Of a stretch of DNA of 64,000 bases, positions 63,612 through 64,000 are shown in pieces. This DNA is from Silurus meridionalis (Eukaryota; Chordata; Actinopteri; Siluriformes; Siluridae), in the NCBI RefSeq assembly GCF_014805685.1, contig NC_060902.1, positions 8,213,786 through 8,277,785 of the forward strand. The letters are read 5' to 3'. The notes beneath the pieces are model-generated. The model saw only the letters and a program-made list of their open reading frames with translations, ran no database searches and was not told where the DNA came from. Numbering within the stretch: position 1 is the first letter of the stretch; the number at the start of each line of letters is the position of its first letter. Position numbers and translations under genes: made by a program.

Positions 63612-63750
63612 AGCAATATTAATTAATTTTTATTTGTATATTAGTGCTTTTAACAATGAACATTGTCTCAAAGCAGCTTTACACAGATAATGTGGTGATA
63701 AAAATGAACAAGATTGTTCTTTATAAGTGTAAGTTTGTCCTTGATGAGCA
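63612..63750 (-). repeat. L2-type LINE 3' tail
   Basis: tgcttttaacaatgaacatt, then gtctcaaagcagctttacac and agataatgtggtgat, as at 14,450-14,510. The coding part is absent. Confidence 0.8.
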
Positions 63751-64000
63751 AGCTGGTGGCGACTGTGGCGAGTATACACAGTATACGTATATAGGACAAT
63801 ATATAGACAATATATAGACAATATATAGACTGTATATGTAATAGATATTTACAGTGGGTGGAATGTGTATTTGATCTCCTGCTGATTTTGAGAGTTTACC
63901 CCTTACAAAGAAATGAAAATCTATTAAAAACCTTAAAGAAAGGCTATACGTTTAATTTGTATTTGATCAAGTGAAATAAGTATTTGATTCCGTACCAAAT
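63751..64000. other. No gene recognised at window end
   Basis: Contains three copies of a caatatatag word (about 63,797-63,823) and a ttgatctcctgctgattttg stretch that may be the start of another dispersed repeat cut by the window edge. Confidence 0.35.

Overview
This window is nuclear DNA from a vertebrate, almost certainly a teleost fish. It has spliced genes with GT-AG introns. It also carries fish-typical repeats: L2, RTE and Rex1-like LINEs, Tc1/Tigger/hAT DNA elements, Ty3/Gypsy, BEL/Pao and gammaretrovirus-like LTR elements, and long AT and GATA microsatellites. An ostariophysan (for example a catfish) would fit, but I cannot fix the species. The gene order GDF11 remnant - SARNP - CDK2 matches the conserved vertebrate GDF11/SARNP/.../CDK2 neighbourhood, so this is a genuine gene block diluted by transposons.

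Layout. 1-7.3 kb: no intact gene; a broken Tigger transposase, a Rex1-like scrap, hAT and MITE ends, a perfect 25-bp hairpin, a minisatellite and one orphan 45-codon ORF. 7.3-30.2 kb: a layered transposon nest. A plus-strand BEL/Pao element (gag 7.7-10.6 kb, integrase 27.2-27.7 kb) is split by a minus-strand gammaretrovirus-like ERV (LTRs at 10.63-11.12 and 26.90-27.16 kb, tRNA-Pro primer site). The ERV is itself interrupted by an L2 LINE (14.4-16.7 kb) and by a young 9.2-kb Ty3/Gypsy element (17,061-26,246) with 1.55-kb LTRs and a PNMA-like Gag. 27.8-32.2 kb: a dead, rearranged duplicate of the 5' half of SARNP. 32.9-38.5 kb: a decayed multi-exon gene of unknown function, split by an RTE LINE. 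39.55-39.84 kb: a 5'-truncated final exon of GDF11. 40.3-40.8 kb: a MITE carrying a tRNA-Glu/RTE composite SINE. 42.47-51.43 kb: complete SARNP (minus, 11 exons, 204 aa). 53.62-60.47 kb: complete CDK2 (minus, 7 exons, 298 aa). 61-64 kb: an internally deleted RTE copy split by a hAT MITE, then an L2 tail.

The two intact genes are housekeeping genes: an mRNA-export factor of the TREX complex and a cell-cycle kinase. They are independent transcription units. I see no operon-like system, CRISPR array or defence island. The most unusual content is the PNMA-like gag-UAG-pol Gypsy element, the SARNP pseudogene whose exon 4 expanded into a coding minisatellite, the GDF11 relic, and several transposon insertions with exact target duplications next to splice sites.
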